A stretch of 43,475 nt of DNA, taken from positions 1 through 43,475 of IMG/VR virus record IMGVR_UViG_3300011116_000710. One strand, given 5' to 3'. This stretch comes from a virus. Numbering within the stretch: the first letter of the stretch is position 1; each line of letters starts with the position of its first letter. Below are positions 6,509 to 13,885 of this stretch, piece after piece. The notes beneath the pieces were generated by a model. The model did no database searches. It had not been told where the DNA came from and was given only the letters and a program-made list of their open reading frames with translations. Made by a program: the position numbers and the translations under genes.

Positions 6509-6696
6509 CCGGCGAGCGTGACAAGCTCGCCGCGGCGGTCCTCGAAATCGCCGCTGCGATCGAACGAGCCGCCGACGTCAAAGCCGCGTCCGTCGTTCTC
6601 GGTGAGCCGATCGCAGGCGCGGCCGTCGTCTATGATCTGCGGCGCTTCGCCGCGGAGCTGCGGCAGGCAGTCGAGGGATTGAAGCCATGCCATTGA
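6505..6696 (+). CDS. Small helical hypothetical protein
   Basis: A 63-residue protein starting with GTG in a GTGA overlap. It is alanine-rich and predicted all-helical (DKLAAAVLEIAAAIERAADV, DLRRFAAELRQAVEG). It overlaps the next gene by 10 bases. No family is recognised. Confidence 0.6.
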   Translation: MTGERDKLAAAVLEIAAAIERAADVKAASVVLGEPIAGAAVVYDLRRFAAELRQAVEGLKPCH

Positions 6697-7109
6697 ATAG
6701 ACGCGACGAAATGTTCAGTCCTGAGCTTCGGCTGTCAATTTGGCAGAGGGAGGCTGCCATTCTGGCAACCTGCACCGACTGCTATGGCGTCGGAGAGCGG
6801 CCGGCGGACGATTCGCTCCTATGGGGCGCCGGCCGGACGTGCGAAACGTGCAAGGGGCGAGGCAAGGCCGTCCGCGAGCCGCACGTTCTCGAGCTCCTCC
6901 GGCTCGAGGCAGAAGCGCGACAGCGGGCCGACCGGGCCGAAGCCGAAGCCGGCGAGCTGCGCCTCGAGGTCGATCGACTGCGCGGCGACCTTTACCGGCT
7001 GCGCGACGAGCGGCAGAGGACGCCGCTGGCCGGCGCATTGTTCGAGGCGATGCTCGAGGCCGAGGCAGCGGTCGCGGCCGACCGACTCGCCCGAAAGGAG
7101 CGCGAATGA
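6687..7109 (+). CDS. DnaJ-type CxxCxGxG zinc-finger protein
   Basis: A 140-residue protein. The N-terminal half holds two CxxCxGxG motifs, CTDCYGVG and CETCKGRG, about 24 residues apart. This is one zinc-binding unit like those of the DnaJ central domain and of many small phage proteins. The C-terminal half is an Arg/Glu/Leu coiled coil (ADRAEAEAGELRLEVDRLRG). The combination suggests a small zinc-binding adaptor. The target is unknown. Confidence 0.7.
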   Translation: MPLNRRDEMFSPELRLSIWQREAAILATCTDCYGVGERPADDSLLWGAGRTCETCKGRGKAVREPHVLELLRLEAEARQRADRAEAEAGELRLEVDRLRGDLYRLRDERQRTPLAGALFEAMLEAEAAVAADRLARKERE

Positions 7110-7441
7110 CGACGACGATGCAAGCCGGACTCGAATGGCAGGCCGACCCGGCCGGACCGATGGGATACGACGACGCGGTGGCCTACGCCGCCGGACTCGG
7201 CGACGGGTGGAGGCTCCCGACCGTGTCGGAGCTGGTCGGCCTCTGGGATTACACGACCGGCAGCTGTCCGGCCTTTCCGGCGGCGACCGGCTGGACCTGG
7301 ACCGCTGACCGCTACGTCGGGCCGGACGTCGATCCGGATGCGCCGTCGGCTTGGCTTGTCCTGTTTCGCGACGGGTCGCTCGACGACGCCGGGCTGACGC
7401 TGCCTGCCTGGGTCCGTTGCGTCCGGACGGTCGCGCCATGA
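7106..7441 (+). CDS. Lcl/DUF1566-domain protein (C-type lectin fold)
   Basis: A 111-residue protein built almost entirely of a DUF1566/Lcl-type domain. It has GDGWRLPTVSELVGL, a FPAATGWTWTADR stretch where the family has its FP...WSST region, and an AWVRCVR end strand. The fold is related to C-type lectins and formylglycine-generating-enzyme-like domains, often used for ligand binding. It is unusual as a stand-alone cytoplasmic-looking protein in an early region because no signal peptide is seen. Overlaps are ATGA on both sides. Confidence 0.75.
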   Translation: MTTTMQAGLEWQADPAGPMGYDDAVAYAAGLGDGWRLPTVSELVGLWDYTTGSCPAFPAATGWTWTADRYVGPDVDPDAPSAWLVLFRDGSLDDAGLTLPAWVRCVRTVAP

Positions 7442-7644
7442 GCGCACGCCTGCCAGACGTTGTTTTCATGCTCCCGTCCGAGCTTGGCGGCGAGATTCGT
7501 TCCGGCTGTCGCCGTTGTGGAGAGCAGCTCGTGGTGTATTTGCCGATGCCGATCTCCGGCGTGTCGTTGCTCATGCGTCGATTCATTCGGAAACATCGAC
7601 CATGCCAGCAGGCGCTCGCGACCGAGCAGAAGGTCGCGCCATGA
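7438..7644 (+). CDS. Small Cys-containing hypothetical protein
   Basis: A 68-residue protein with an ATGA start overlap. It contains CRRCGEQLVVYLPM and a later Cys in HRPCQQ, so three cysteines plus a histidine could form a zinc site. The middle is hydrophobic and the C-terminus basic. No family is recognised. Confidence 0.55.
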   Translation: MSARLPDVVFMLPSELGGEIRSGCRRCGEQLVVYLPMPISGVSLLMRRFIRKHRPCQQALATEQKVAP

Positions 7645-8060
7645 CAACGCGGCAGCAGGAGCTCCGAGACAGCATCGCTCGAGTGCTGCGCGTGCGCCGG
7701 CCGGTCGCGTGGAGAATCGTTCGCTGGTTGCGCGAGCGACTGCATGAGCAGCTGGACGTCGTGCATGGCGAGGCCGGCGTCGTCCCGTTCCGGTCGCCTG
7801 TGCATGACGTCGGAGTGCTCGTCGCGACTGTCGACTATTCAACGCACGAAGTCGGGTGCGCCTGGTGCGGCCTCTTCATCGCGTCGCACCTCGAGGCGCT
7901 GGCTGAAGGCACGCGAGCGGTCCAGCTCGACCCCGCCGGGCTCCCGCGCGAGCTGCAGGAGCTTCGGCTCCGGCCGGCGGTCCTGTATTGCGCCGAGTGC
8001 TGGCCGGAGCTCGGGCCGACGTTGCGCGAGCGGTTCGGCCTCGAGGAGGGCGCGCCGTGA
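7641..8060 (+). CDS. Hypothetical protein with paired cysteines
   Basis: A 139-residue protein. The N-terminal 40 residues are Arg-rich and helical (RVLRVRRPVAWRIVRWLRER). The rest contains CAWCGLFIASHLEAL and later YCAECWPEL. The two CxxC pairs are about 60 residues apart and could together bind zinc. It lies in a run of Cys-rich small genes with ATGA and GTGA overlaps. The function is unknown. Confidence 0.6.
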   Translation: MTTRQQELRDSIARVLRVRRPVAWRIVRWLRERLHEQLDVVHGEAGVVPFRSPVHDVGVLVATVDYSTHEVGCAWCGLFIASHLEALAEGTRAVQLDPAGLPRELQELRLRPAVLYCAECWPELGPTLRERFGLEEGAP

Positions 8061-8296
8061 CCTGGTCGCCACCGGCTCGGCGCTGCATCAAGTGCGACTG
8101 TCCGTTGGTGCTCCTGCGGGGCGAGCGGCGCCAGCTGTGCGCCCGCTGCGGCTCGGTCGTTCGCGCGCCAAAGGCGACGCAGGCCTGCGCGACCGAGGGC
8201 TGTATCGGGGCGGTCTACGGCGCGCGATCCGTCTCGGGGCTGTGCGTCGCCTGCCGAGCGAGCCGGACGGCGCAGCGAGTGCGGGTCGACAAATGA
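8057..8296 (+). CDS. Zinc-ribbon-like protein, paralogue of 9526-9990
   Basis: A 79-residue protein starting with GTG. Cysteines are arranged as CIKCDCPLV, CARC, then CATEGC and LCVAC, enough for two zinc sites. The same pattern (CxxCxCPLVxL, CARC, CxxxGC, LCxxC) recurs in the protein at 9526, so the two are paralogues. Nucleic-acid or protein binding is plausible. Confidence 0.65.
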   Translation: MTWSPPARRCIKCDCPLVLLRGERRQLCARCGSVVRAPKATQACATEGCIGAVYGARSVSGLCVACRASRTAQRVRVDK

Positions 8297-8565
8297 CCTG
8301 GTGGGCCGAGGAGGATCGACCCGCCGAGCTATCGGCGCCCGGCGCTCGAGCGCGGCAGCGGTGGGATCAGCTGCGCGAGGGCTCGCGCGAGGTCGTCGGC
8401 GAGCCGGCACCAGGAGCGGCCTTCGCGGTGCGCTGGCCGATGTCCGGCTGGCAGGTATGGCGGCGGATCGATGCCGTCTGGTGCGAGGTCGTCGACGACG
8501 CGGTCGATCGCGACGCAGCTATTGAGTGCGCCGCGCAGTTTCGGCGTGTTAGGGTATCGCCATGA
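8293..8565 (+). CDS. Hypothetical protein
   Basis: A 90-residue protein with many tryptophans (MTWWAEEDRP, GWQVWRRIDAVW). The layout suggests a helix followed by a small beta-rich domain. The start ATG overlaps the previous stop and its stop overlaps the GNAT start (ATGA). No family is recognised. Confidence 0.6.
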   Translation: MTWWAEEDRPAELSAPGARARQRWDQLREGSREVVGEPAPGAAFAVRWPMSGWQVWRRIDAVWCEVVDDAVDRDAAIECAAQFRRVRVSP

Positions 8566-9044
8566 TCGAGATTCGCGCAGCGACGCAGGAAGATCGGCCG
8601 CTCATTTATGCGACCTGGCTTCGGTCGTACAAACACGGGGCGGCATTCCCTCGGCATATCCCCGACGAGACGTTTTTCGAGGCGCATCATAACGTCGTCG
8701 AGGCGCTCCTTGACCGATCAACGGTGCTGGTTGCACATCCGCCGGACGATCCGGAGGTCATCCTCGGCTGGTCGGTCGTCGAGACGTTGCTGCCGGAGGC
8801 CGACGAGCCGTCGCCGATCGTCGTCCATTACGTCTACGTCAAGCCGGCATTCCGCCGCGCAGGTGTCGCGCGCCGGTTGCTGGCGCAGGTCGGCCGAGCT
8901 GCGGCTGATGGCGCGGCCGTCTGGTATTCTCACGAGACCTATTTATTGCGGGCCGATCAGCTCGCCGCGCACGTCGCGCGGTGGAGGTTCGACCCTTATG
9001 CGGCGCTGCAGTACGCCGGAGGAAGAAGCGATGCGGACGATTGA
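8562..9044 (+). CDS. GNAT-family acetyltransferase
   Basis: A 160-residue GNAT-fold protein. The N-terminus is typical (IEIRAATQEDRPLIYATW) and the acetyl-CoA site is clear in HYVYVKPAFRRAGVARRLLAQ, matching the (Q/R)xxGx(G/A) loop of motif A. Family members acetylate amines on small molecules or proteins. The phage target is unknown; host-protein modification or evasion are options. No toxin-antitoxin partner is visible beside it. Confidence 0.85.
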   Translation: MIEIRAATQEDRPLIYATWLRSYKHGAAFPRHIPDETFFEAHHNVVEALLDRSTVLVAHPPDDPEVILGWSVVETLLPEADEPSPIVVHYVYVKPAFRRAGVARRLLAQVGRAAADGAAVWYSHETYLLRADQLAAHVARWRFDPYAALQYAGGRSDADD

Positions 9045-9270
9045 CGAGATAGACAGCGAGTGCGCGCAGGCCGTGCTCGAGCTCGGCCGGAAGACCTATC
9101 ACCGCGCGATGATCGACCGCGAGATTGCCGAGCTGACGTCGAAGGTCTACGACCTCAACGTCGAGGCCTACAAGGTCCGAGAGGCGCTCGAGGCGGCGAA
9201 GGCGCAGCTCGCGGCCGAGGCAAAGCCGGCCGAGGCGAAGTCGGAGGAGGTCGCCAATGTCGAAGGCTGA
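9031..9270 (+). CDS. Helical hypothetical protein
   Basis: A 79-residue protein. The ATG at 9031 follows GGAGGAAGAAGCG and overlaps the GNAT gene by 14 bases. It is acidic, all-helical and likely a coiled coil (KVREALEAAKAQLAAEAKPA). No family is recognised. Confidence 0.6.
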   Translation: MRTIDEIDSECAQAVLELGRKTYHRAMIDREIAELTSKVYDLNVEAYKVREALEAAKAQLAAEAKPAEAKSEEVANVEG

Positions 9271-9526
9271 CGGCGCGCCGGTCGCAACGCCTTCGCCCGG
9301 GGCGACGAAAGTCCGTGAGGTGCGATTGCGCGCGGGAGAGGTGCACTGGCAAGGCGCCCGGTCGATAACGCACGTCACGACCGACCGGTCGCAGACGTCC
9401 GTGTCCGGCCAGCACATTCTGCACGTCGACGAGCTGTCGATCCATCCGGCCGGCGTGCTTCTTCGGGTCGATGGCGAGTCGTGGATCATTCCGCACGTCC
9501 GCGTCGAGACGTATCGGCTCGGCTGA
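9257..9526 (+). CDS. Beta-rich hypothetical protein
   Basis: An 89-residue protein. After a disordered N-terminus, alternating hydrophobic and polar residues (REVRLRAGEVHWQG, ILHVDELSIHPAGVLLRVDG) point to a small beta barrel or sandwich. It overlaps the preceding gene by 14 bases and the next by one base (TGATG). The function is unknown. Confidence 0.6.
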   Translation: MSKADGAPVATPSPGATKVREVRLRAGEVHWQGARSITHVTTDRSQTSVSGQHILHVDELSIHPAGVLLRVDGESWIIPHVRVETYRLG

Positions 9527-9990
9527 TGGCGCGCCGGACGAAATGGCGACCATGCGACAACTGCGGCTGTCCGCTGGTGCGCCTCTGGATTCCTGGCGGG
9601 CTGCAGACGATTGAGCGACGGCTGCGCTGCGCCCGTTGCACGAAGGCCGAGCTCGCAACGCCGTGCAGCGTGCGCGGCTGTCTCGCGCCGGCGGCTGACG
9701 TCGACGCGGCGGTGCCGCTGTGCTCGACGTGCTCGATTATGCCGCGGCCTCCGGTGCGCGGATGCAACTGCGGCGAATGCCGGACTTGCAAGCAGCGGGC
9801 GCTGACCCGCGATTGGCGAGCGCGCAACGCCGAGCGGTTCCGCGAGCTGTGCCGGGCGCAGGAGGCGCGCAACGCAGACAAGCGGTTGGCCGCTCGGAAG
9901 GCGAAGCGGCAGGCCGAGGGCGATCGAATGCGGGCGATGGAGCGAGCGGCCTACGCCGCACGGAAGGGGCGAGCAAATGGCGAAGCGTAA
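9526..9990 (+). CDS. Multi-zinc-finger protein, paralogue of 8057-8296
   Basis: A 154-residue protein. The N-terminal 110 residues carry many cysteines: CDNCGCPLV, CARC, CSVRGC, LCSTC, then GCNCGECRTC. The C-terminal 50 residues are a basic helix (RLAARKAKRQAEGDRMRAME). The first four Cys groups match those of the protein at 8057 in order and spacing style; the GCNCGECRTC block is extra. It sits directly before the small terminase, so DNA binding during packaging or transcription control is conceivable. Confidence 0.65.
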   Translation: MARRTKWRPCDNCGCPLVRLWIPGGLQTIERRLRCARCTKAELATPCSVRGCLAPAADVDAAVPLCSTCSIMPRPPVRGCNCGECRTCKQRALTRDWRARNAERFRELCRAQEARNADKRLAARKAKRQAEGDRMRAMERAAYAARKGRANGEA

Positions 9991-10510
9991 GCCGGCGCCC
10001 GCTCCCGTTCCGCCTCCGGGACCGAAGGCGCCTCCGGTTCGACGTCGGAATCACCGGCCGCGCAAGCCGGCCGAAAAGCCGAGCAATCGCGAGATGATCT
10101 TTGTCACGCACTACCTCGCCGGCGGCTGTCAAAACGGATTCGCGGCAGCGGTGGCGGCTGGCTACAAAGAGAAGGCCGCTTATCAGGCGCAGAAGCGGCT
10201 CCTGCGCCGACCGCGCGTCATGGCCGAAATCGCAGCGCGTCAGGCGACGATCGTCAAGAAACTTGAAATCAAGGCCGAGGACGTGCTCGCCGAGCTCGCG
10301 AAGGTCGCCTTCGATCCGGAGGTGTCGGCGATCAAGGTCCGCGCGCTCGAGCTCCTCGGCAAGCATCATCAGCTATGGGTCGAGCGGGTCGATATGCGAG
10401 TCGATGCCATGCGGCCGGAGGAGCGGGCAGCGCGGGCGGCGGCGCTCCTGGCGGTGGCGAAGGATCGATTGCTGTCCGTCTCGACAACGCCGGCCGAGGG
10501 CGACGAATGA
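9977..10510 (+). CDS. Terminase small subunit
   Basis: A 177-residue protein with a Pro/Arg-rich start, then a typical small-terminase HTH region: NREMIFVTHYLAGGCQNGFA, AAVAAGYKEKAAYQAQKRLL and RRPRVMAEIAARQ. This matches the Terminase_2/phBC6A51 type, in which N-terminal HTH units recognise the packaging site and helical C-terminal parts oligomerise. It lies immediately upstream of the large subunit with an ATGA overlap. Confidence 0.9.
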   Translation: MAKRKPAPAPVPPPGPKAPPVRRRNHRPRKPAEKPSNREMIFVTHYLAGGCQNGFAAAVAAGYKEKAAYQAQKRLLRRPRVMAEIAARQATIVKKLEIKAEDVLAELAKVAFDPEVSAIKVRALELLGKHHQLWVERVDMRVDAMRPEERAARAAALLAVAKDRLLSVSTTPAEGDE

Positions 10511-12030
10511 CGCCGGCGCAGCTCGACCTCCTGATTTCGCAGCTGTCGCCGGCCGAGCGGTCGGAGCTCGAGCAGCTACTCGCCGCGTCGCCGGTCGCGC
10601 CGACGTTCGGCGATGAAGCCTTCGCCGAGCAGCAGGCCTTCCTGGACGATCCGTCGCCGATGCGGGTCGTCCTCTGCACTCGGCGCGCCGGCAAGAGCTT
10701 CGGCGCCGGCCTTGCGTTGTTCCGCGCAGCCTTCGCGCGTGACGGCGTGTCCTGCCTTTACGTCGCGCTGACGCGGGCATCGGCGAAGCGCATTCTGTGG
10801 AAGGACGTGCTCAAGACAATCGACCGCGAGAAGAAGCTCGGGTGCCGATTCAACGAGACCGAGCTGTCGGTCACGACCCCGGGCGGCTCGGTGATCTACC
10901 TCCTCGGAATGGACGCCGACGAAGGCGAAAAAGAGAAGGCGCTCGGCCAGAAGTTTGCCTCGGTCGTTATCGACGAGGCGGCATCCTTCACGATCGACCT
11001 CACGGAGCTAGTCTTCGGCATTCTCAAGCCGGCCGTGGCCGATTACCGCGGGCAAATCAGCATGATCGGCACGCCTGGCAACCTAAAGCGCGGGCTCTTT
11101 TTCGACCTGACCGAAGGGCAAGACCCGGGCGCGCCTGGGCGCTGGTCGAAGCTCGGATGGAGCGGCCACCGGTGGAGCGCGCGCAACAATCCGCACATGC
11201 GCGACAAGTGGGCCGCAGAGGTCGCCGACCTGCGCGCATCGAATCCGCGGATCGAGGAGACGCCGCTCTTTCGCCAGCACTATTTGGGCCAGTGGGTCGT
11301 CGACGACGACGCGCGGGTCTACCGATTCGACGCAGCGCGCAACGGATATCGAGGCGAGCTCCCGGTCGTTGTCGGCCGCGGCAAATGGCACCATGTCGTC
11401 GGCCTCGACCTCGGCTTCAACGATTCAACAGCCTGGGTCGTCGCGGCGTATCACGACAACGACCGGCGGCTGCATATCGTCGAGGCGCTCAAGGCCGAAA
11501 AGCTGGACATTACCGACGTCGCGCAGCGAACGAAGGCGCTGCTCGCGCGCTACGACGTCGACCGGGTCGTCGTCGACGGCGCGAACAAACAGGCGGTCGA
11601 GGAGCTCCGCCGTCGGCACGACCTGCCAATGACGCCGGCCGACAAGACCGGCAAGGCCGACTTCATCGAGCTCCTCAACGGCGATCTGATCGTCGGCAAC
11701 GTGCGCGTCAACCTTGACGCCGCTGCGGTACTGGTTGACGAGTGGGGCGGGCTCGTCTGGGATCAGCGAGTGCATGGTCGGCGGGTCGAACATCCGGCCT
11801 GTCCGAATCACGCGGCCGACGCGGCGCTTTACGCCTGGCGGCATTGTTACGCTTACCTTGCCGAGCAGTTGCCGGCGCGGCCTGCAGCCGGCACGCCGGA
11901 ACGGCTGGCGCTCGAGGCCGAGGAGCTTGAACGATTGGCGCTTGACGCCTGGGAACAGCGCGAGGCCGAGCGACGGGAGCAGCAGTACCAGGAGATACCG
12001 GCCGGCGAGTCATGGGGTGACGGATGGTGA
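10507..12030 (+). CDS. Terminase large subunit
   Basis: A 507-residue DNA-packaging motor. In the ATPase domain, Walker A is CTRRAGKSFGAG (near residue 60), Walker B is SVVIDEAASF (near 155), and the coupling motif is SMIGTPGN. The RNase H-like nuclease domain starts at VVGLDLGFNDSTAW (near 300), continues through VVVDGANKQAVEEL, and ends with the catalytic aspartate in HAADAALYAW (near 437). It cuts and pumps concatemeric DNA into proheads through the portal. I chose the ATG at 10507 because it overlaps the small-subunit stop. Headful packaging would fit a circularly permuted map but is not proven. Confidence 0.96.
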   Translation: MTPAQLDLLISQLSPAERSELEQLLAASPVAPTFGDEAFAEQQAFLDDPSPMRVVLCTRRAGKSFGAGLALFRAAFARDGVSCLYVALTRASAKRILWKDVLKTIDREKKLGCRFNETELSVTTPGGSVIYLLGMDADEGEKEKALGQKFASVVIDEAASFTIDLTELVFGILKPAVADYRGQISMIGTPGNLKRGLFFDLTEGQDPGAPGRWSKLGWSGHRWSARNNPHMRDKWAAEVADLRASNPRIEETPLFRQHYLGQWVVDDDARVYRFDAARNGYRGELPVVVGRGKWHHVVGLDLGFNDSTAWVVAAYHDNDRRLHIVEALKAEKLDITDVAQRTKALLARYDVDRVVVDGANKQAVEELRRRHDLPMTPADKTGKADFIELLNGDLIVGNVRVNLDAAAVLVDEWGGLVWDQRVHGRRVEHPACPNHAADAALYAWRHCYAYLAEQLPARPAAGTPERLALEAEELERLALDAWEQREAERREQQYQEIPAGESWGDGW

Positions 12031-12317
12031 CGCAGGAAATGGACGATCTGGTCGAATGGGCACGATCGCGCGGCGTGCGCCGGGTGCGCCTGTCCGATGG
12101 CTTTGAGGTCGAGCTCGAGCCGCCGGCGAAAGTCGTCGGGCCGGTGTCCGACGAGCGGCCGGCGCCGATCGCTCCGGCGCTCGCCGACCTCGACGGGGCG
12201 GGGCTGTGCGCCTGCGGTCATTCCTGGCTTGAGCACGACCTTGGCGGCTGTCTCCTCGGCTGCTCGCACGAAGTTTGCACCTCCTCGGCGACTGCCGAGC
12301 CGGAGGCCGCGTCGTGA
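12024..12317 (+). CDS. Small Cys/His zinc-binding-like protein
   Basis: A 97-residue protein overlapping the terminase end. Its N-terminal part reads DDLVEWARSRGVRRVRLSDG. Its C-terminal part has CACGHSWLEHDLGGCLLGC and then HEVC, a plausible zinc site. Small proteins of this shape often follow phage terminases. Its stop overlaps the GTG start of the methyltransferase. Confidence 0.6.
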   Translation: MVTQEMDDLVEWARSRGVRRVRLSDGFEVELEPPAKVVGPVSDERPAPIAPALADLDGAGLCACGHSWLEHDLGGCLLGCSHEVCTSSATAEPEAAS

Positions 12318-13624
12318 CCTGGCGCGTCGAGCTGGGCGACAGTCGCGAGCGGCTCCGAGAGCTGGCCGACGCGAGCATCGACGCTGTCGTGACCGACCCT
12401 CCCTATGAGCTCGGCTTCATGGGGAAGAAATGGGATGCCTCCGGCATCGCCTACGACGTCGGCCTCTGGGGCGAAGTGCTGCGCGTGCTCAAGCCGGGAG
12501 GACACCTCCTCGCGTTTGGCGCGACTCGGACCTATCACCGGATGGCGGTCGCGATCGAAGACGCCGGCTTTGAGATTCGGGACTCAATCCATTGGGTCTA
12601 CGGCTCCGGCTTTCCGAAGTCGCTGGACGTTTCGAAGGCGCTCGACAAGGCGGCAGGCGCGAGAGGAAATGAAGGCCGAAACATGCGCGTCGACAATGGC
12701 GCCGGAACGGCGTCGTATCGGGCGACAGTCGATCCGAAGGAGTATGTTCGACCTCCGGCCGTTACCGACGCCGCGAAAGCATGGCTCGGCTGGGGAACAG
12801 CCCTCAAGCCGGCGCATGAGCCGATCGTCGTCGCGCGAAAGCCGCTCGACGGCACGGTCGCGGCGAATGTCCTCGCGCACGGGACCGGGGCGATCAACGT
12901 CGACGGGTGCCGGGTCGGCGACGAGCCGAGGATCAATCCGCCGGCCGCAAATAAGCCGGGAGGCTCGTCGCTGAATCTTTCGGTTCGAGGAATGCCGACG
13001 GACGTCGAGCCGATGACCGCGACCGGTCGCTGGCCCCCCAACACAATCTTTTCGCACCTCCCCGAATGCGGCGACACCTGCGCCGAGAGCTGCGCCGTGG
13101 CCGAGCTGGACGCGCAGAGTGGCACGCTGACGTCTGGCGGCGGCATCAAGGCAAATAGGGGGACTATTGGACTTTACGGGATTGCATCCAACGTGCAAAC
13201 AAACTTTCGCACCGACTCCGGCGGCGCGTCGCGCTTCTTTCCGGCCTTCCGCTACCAGGCAAAGCCGGCAAGATCGGAGCGGGACGCGGGACTAGAGGAG
13301 CTGCCAAAACGAAACAACATGAGGGTCAACGCTCCGAGAGAGAGCGAAGAAAAGAAGACCGCTTCGCGGTCCGCAAACTTTCACCCAACGGTCAAGCCAG
13401 TGGAGCTGATGCGCTGGCTTGTCCGCCTCGTCACGCCGAAGGGCGGCACCGTGCTCGACCCGTTCACCGGCAGCGGGACGACCGGCTGCGCGGCGATCCT
13501 CGAGCGGTGCTCATTCGTCGGCGTCGAGCTGTCGGACGAATACCGCGCGATCGCCTGCGCCCGTATCGAAGCGGCCGAGTCCGGCCGGCCGTGCGAACAG
13601 CTCGACCTTTTCGGAGGATGGTAA
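12314..13624 (+). CDS. DNA methyltransferase (N6-adenine/N4-cytosine type)
   Basis: A 436-residue methyltransferase. The GTG at 12314 (GTGA overlap) is the likely start, giving VTWRVELGDSRERL. Catalytic motif IV is TDPPYELG near residue 30, and the SAM-binding FxGxG motif comes late (VLDPFTGSGTTGCAA, about residue 380), which is the beta-class order. Between them is a long target-recognition region. No restriction enzyme is nearby, so it is an orphan. It probably modifies phage DNA before packaging to evade host restriction. The position between terminase and portal fits that timing. Confidence 0.92.
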   Translation: MTWRVELGDSRERLRELADASIDAVVTDPPYELGFMGKKWDASGIAYDVGLWGEVLRVLKPGGHLLAFGATRTYHRMAVAIEDAGFEIRDSIHWVYGSGFPKSLDVSKALDKAAGARGNEGRNMRVDNGAGTASYRATVDPKEYVRPPAVTDAAKAWLGWGTALKPAHEPIVVARKPLDGTVAANVLAHGTGAINVDGCRVGDEPRINPPAANKPGGSSLNLSVRGMPTDVEPMTATGRWPPNTIFSHLPECGDTCAESCAVAELDAQSGTLTSGGGIKANRGTIGLYGIASNVQTNFRTDSGGASRFFPAFRYQAKPARSERDAGLEELPKRNNMRVNAPRESEEKKTASRSANFHPTVKPVELMRWLVRLVTPKGGTVLDPFTGSGTTGCAAILERCSFVGVELSDEYRAIACARIEAAESGRPCEQLDLFGGW

Positions 13625-13885
13625 ATGCCCAGGGAACAGATGACGGTGGAAGAGGCGAAGGCGCAGCTCGATGCGATGATCGAGCGCAAGTTGGCGACGC
13701 GCCGGGCGCTCGTTGACGCGGCGGTCAAGGCCGGCGTCGGGCAGCTGTCCCGGGTGCTTTCCGACCTGGACGAAGGGAAACGTCCCTGGTGGCCGGAGCT
13801 CGCGCCGTTGACAGGCGGCGAGCGAGGGGCGGTATATCGCGCGATGGCCGCGGGCGCGGCCGGGAGCTCCGACCATGTCGATTGA
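13625..13885 (+). CDS. Hypothetical protein before portal
   Basis: An 86-residue helical protein (EEAKAQLDAMIERKLATRRA) that ends 11 bases inside the portal gene. A weak helix-turn-helix-like stretch, AAVKAGVGQLSRVLSDLDEG, is present but not convincing. The promoter-like sequence at 13808 lies inside its coding region. The function is unknown. Confidence 0.6.
   Translation: MPREQMTVEEAKAQLDAMIERKLATRRALVDAAVKAGVGQLSRVLSDLDEGKRPWWPELAPLTGGERGAVYRAMAAGAAGSSDHVD
13808..13838 (+). promoter_or_regulatory. Sigma-70-like promoter for virion genes
   Basis: A perfect TTGACA (13808-13813) is followed after 19 bases by TATATC (13833-13838); GTATAT would give an 18-base spacer. It lies about 37 bases before the portal ATG. 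The GGTATAT core is also found at 39491. This is the best promoter match I saw. Confidence 0.6.

Noticed and set aside
7106-7441. Diversity-generating retroelement target
   Set aside because: The Lcl fold fits, but no reverse transcriptase, template repeat or accessory gene is present.
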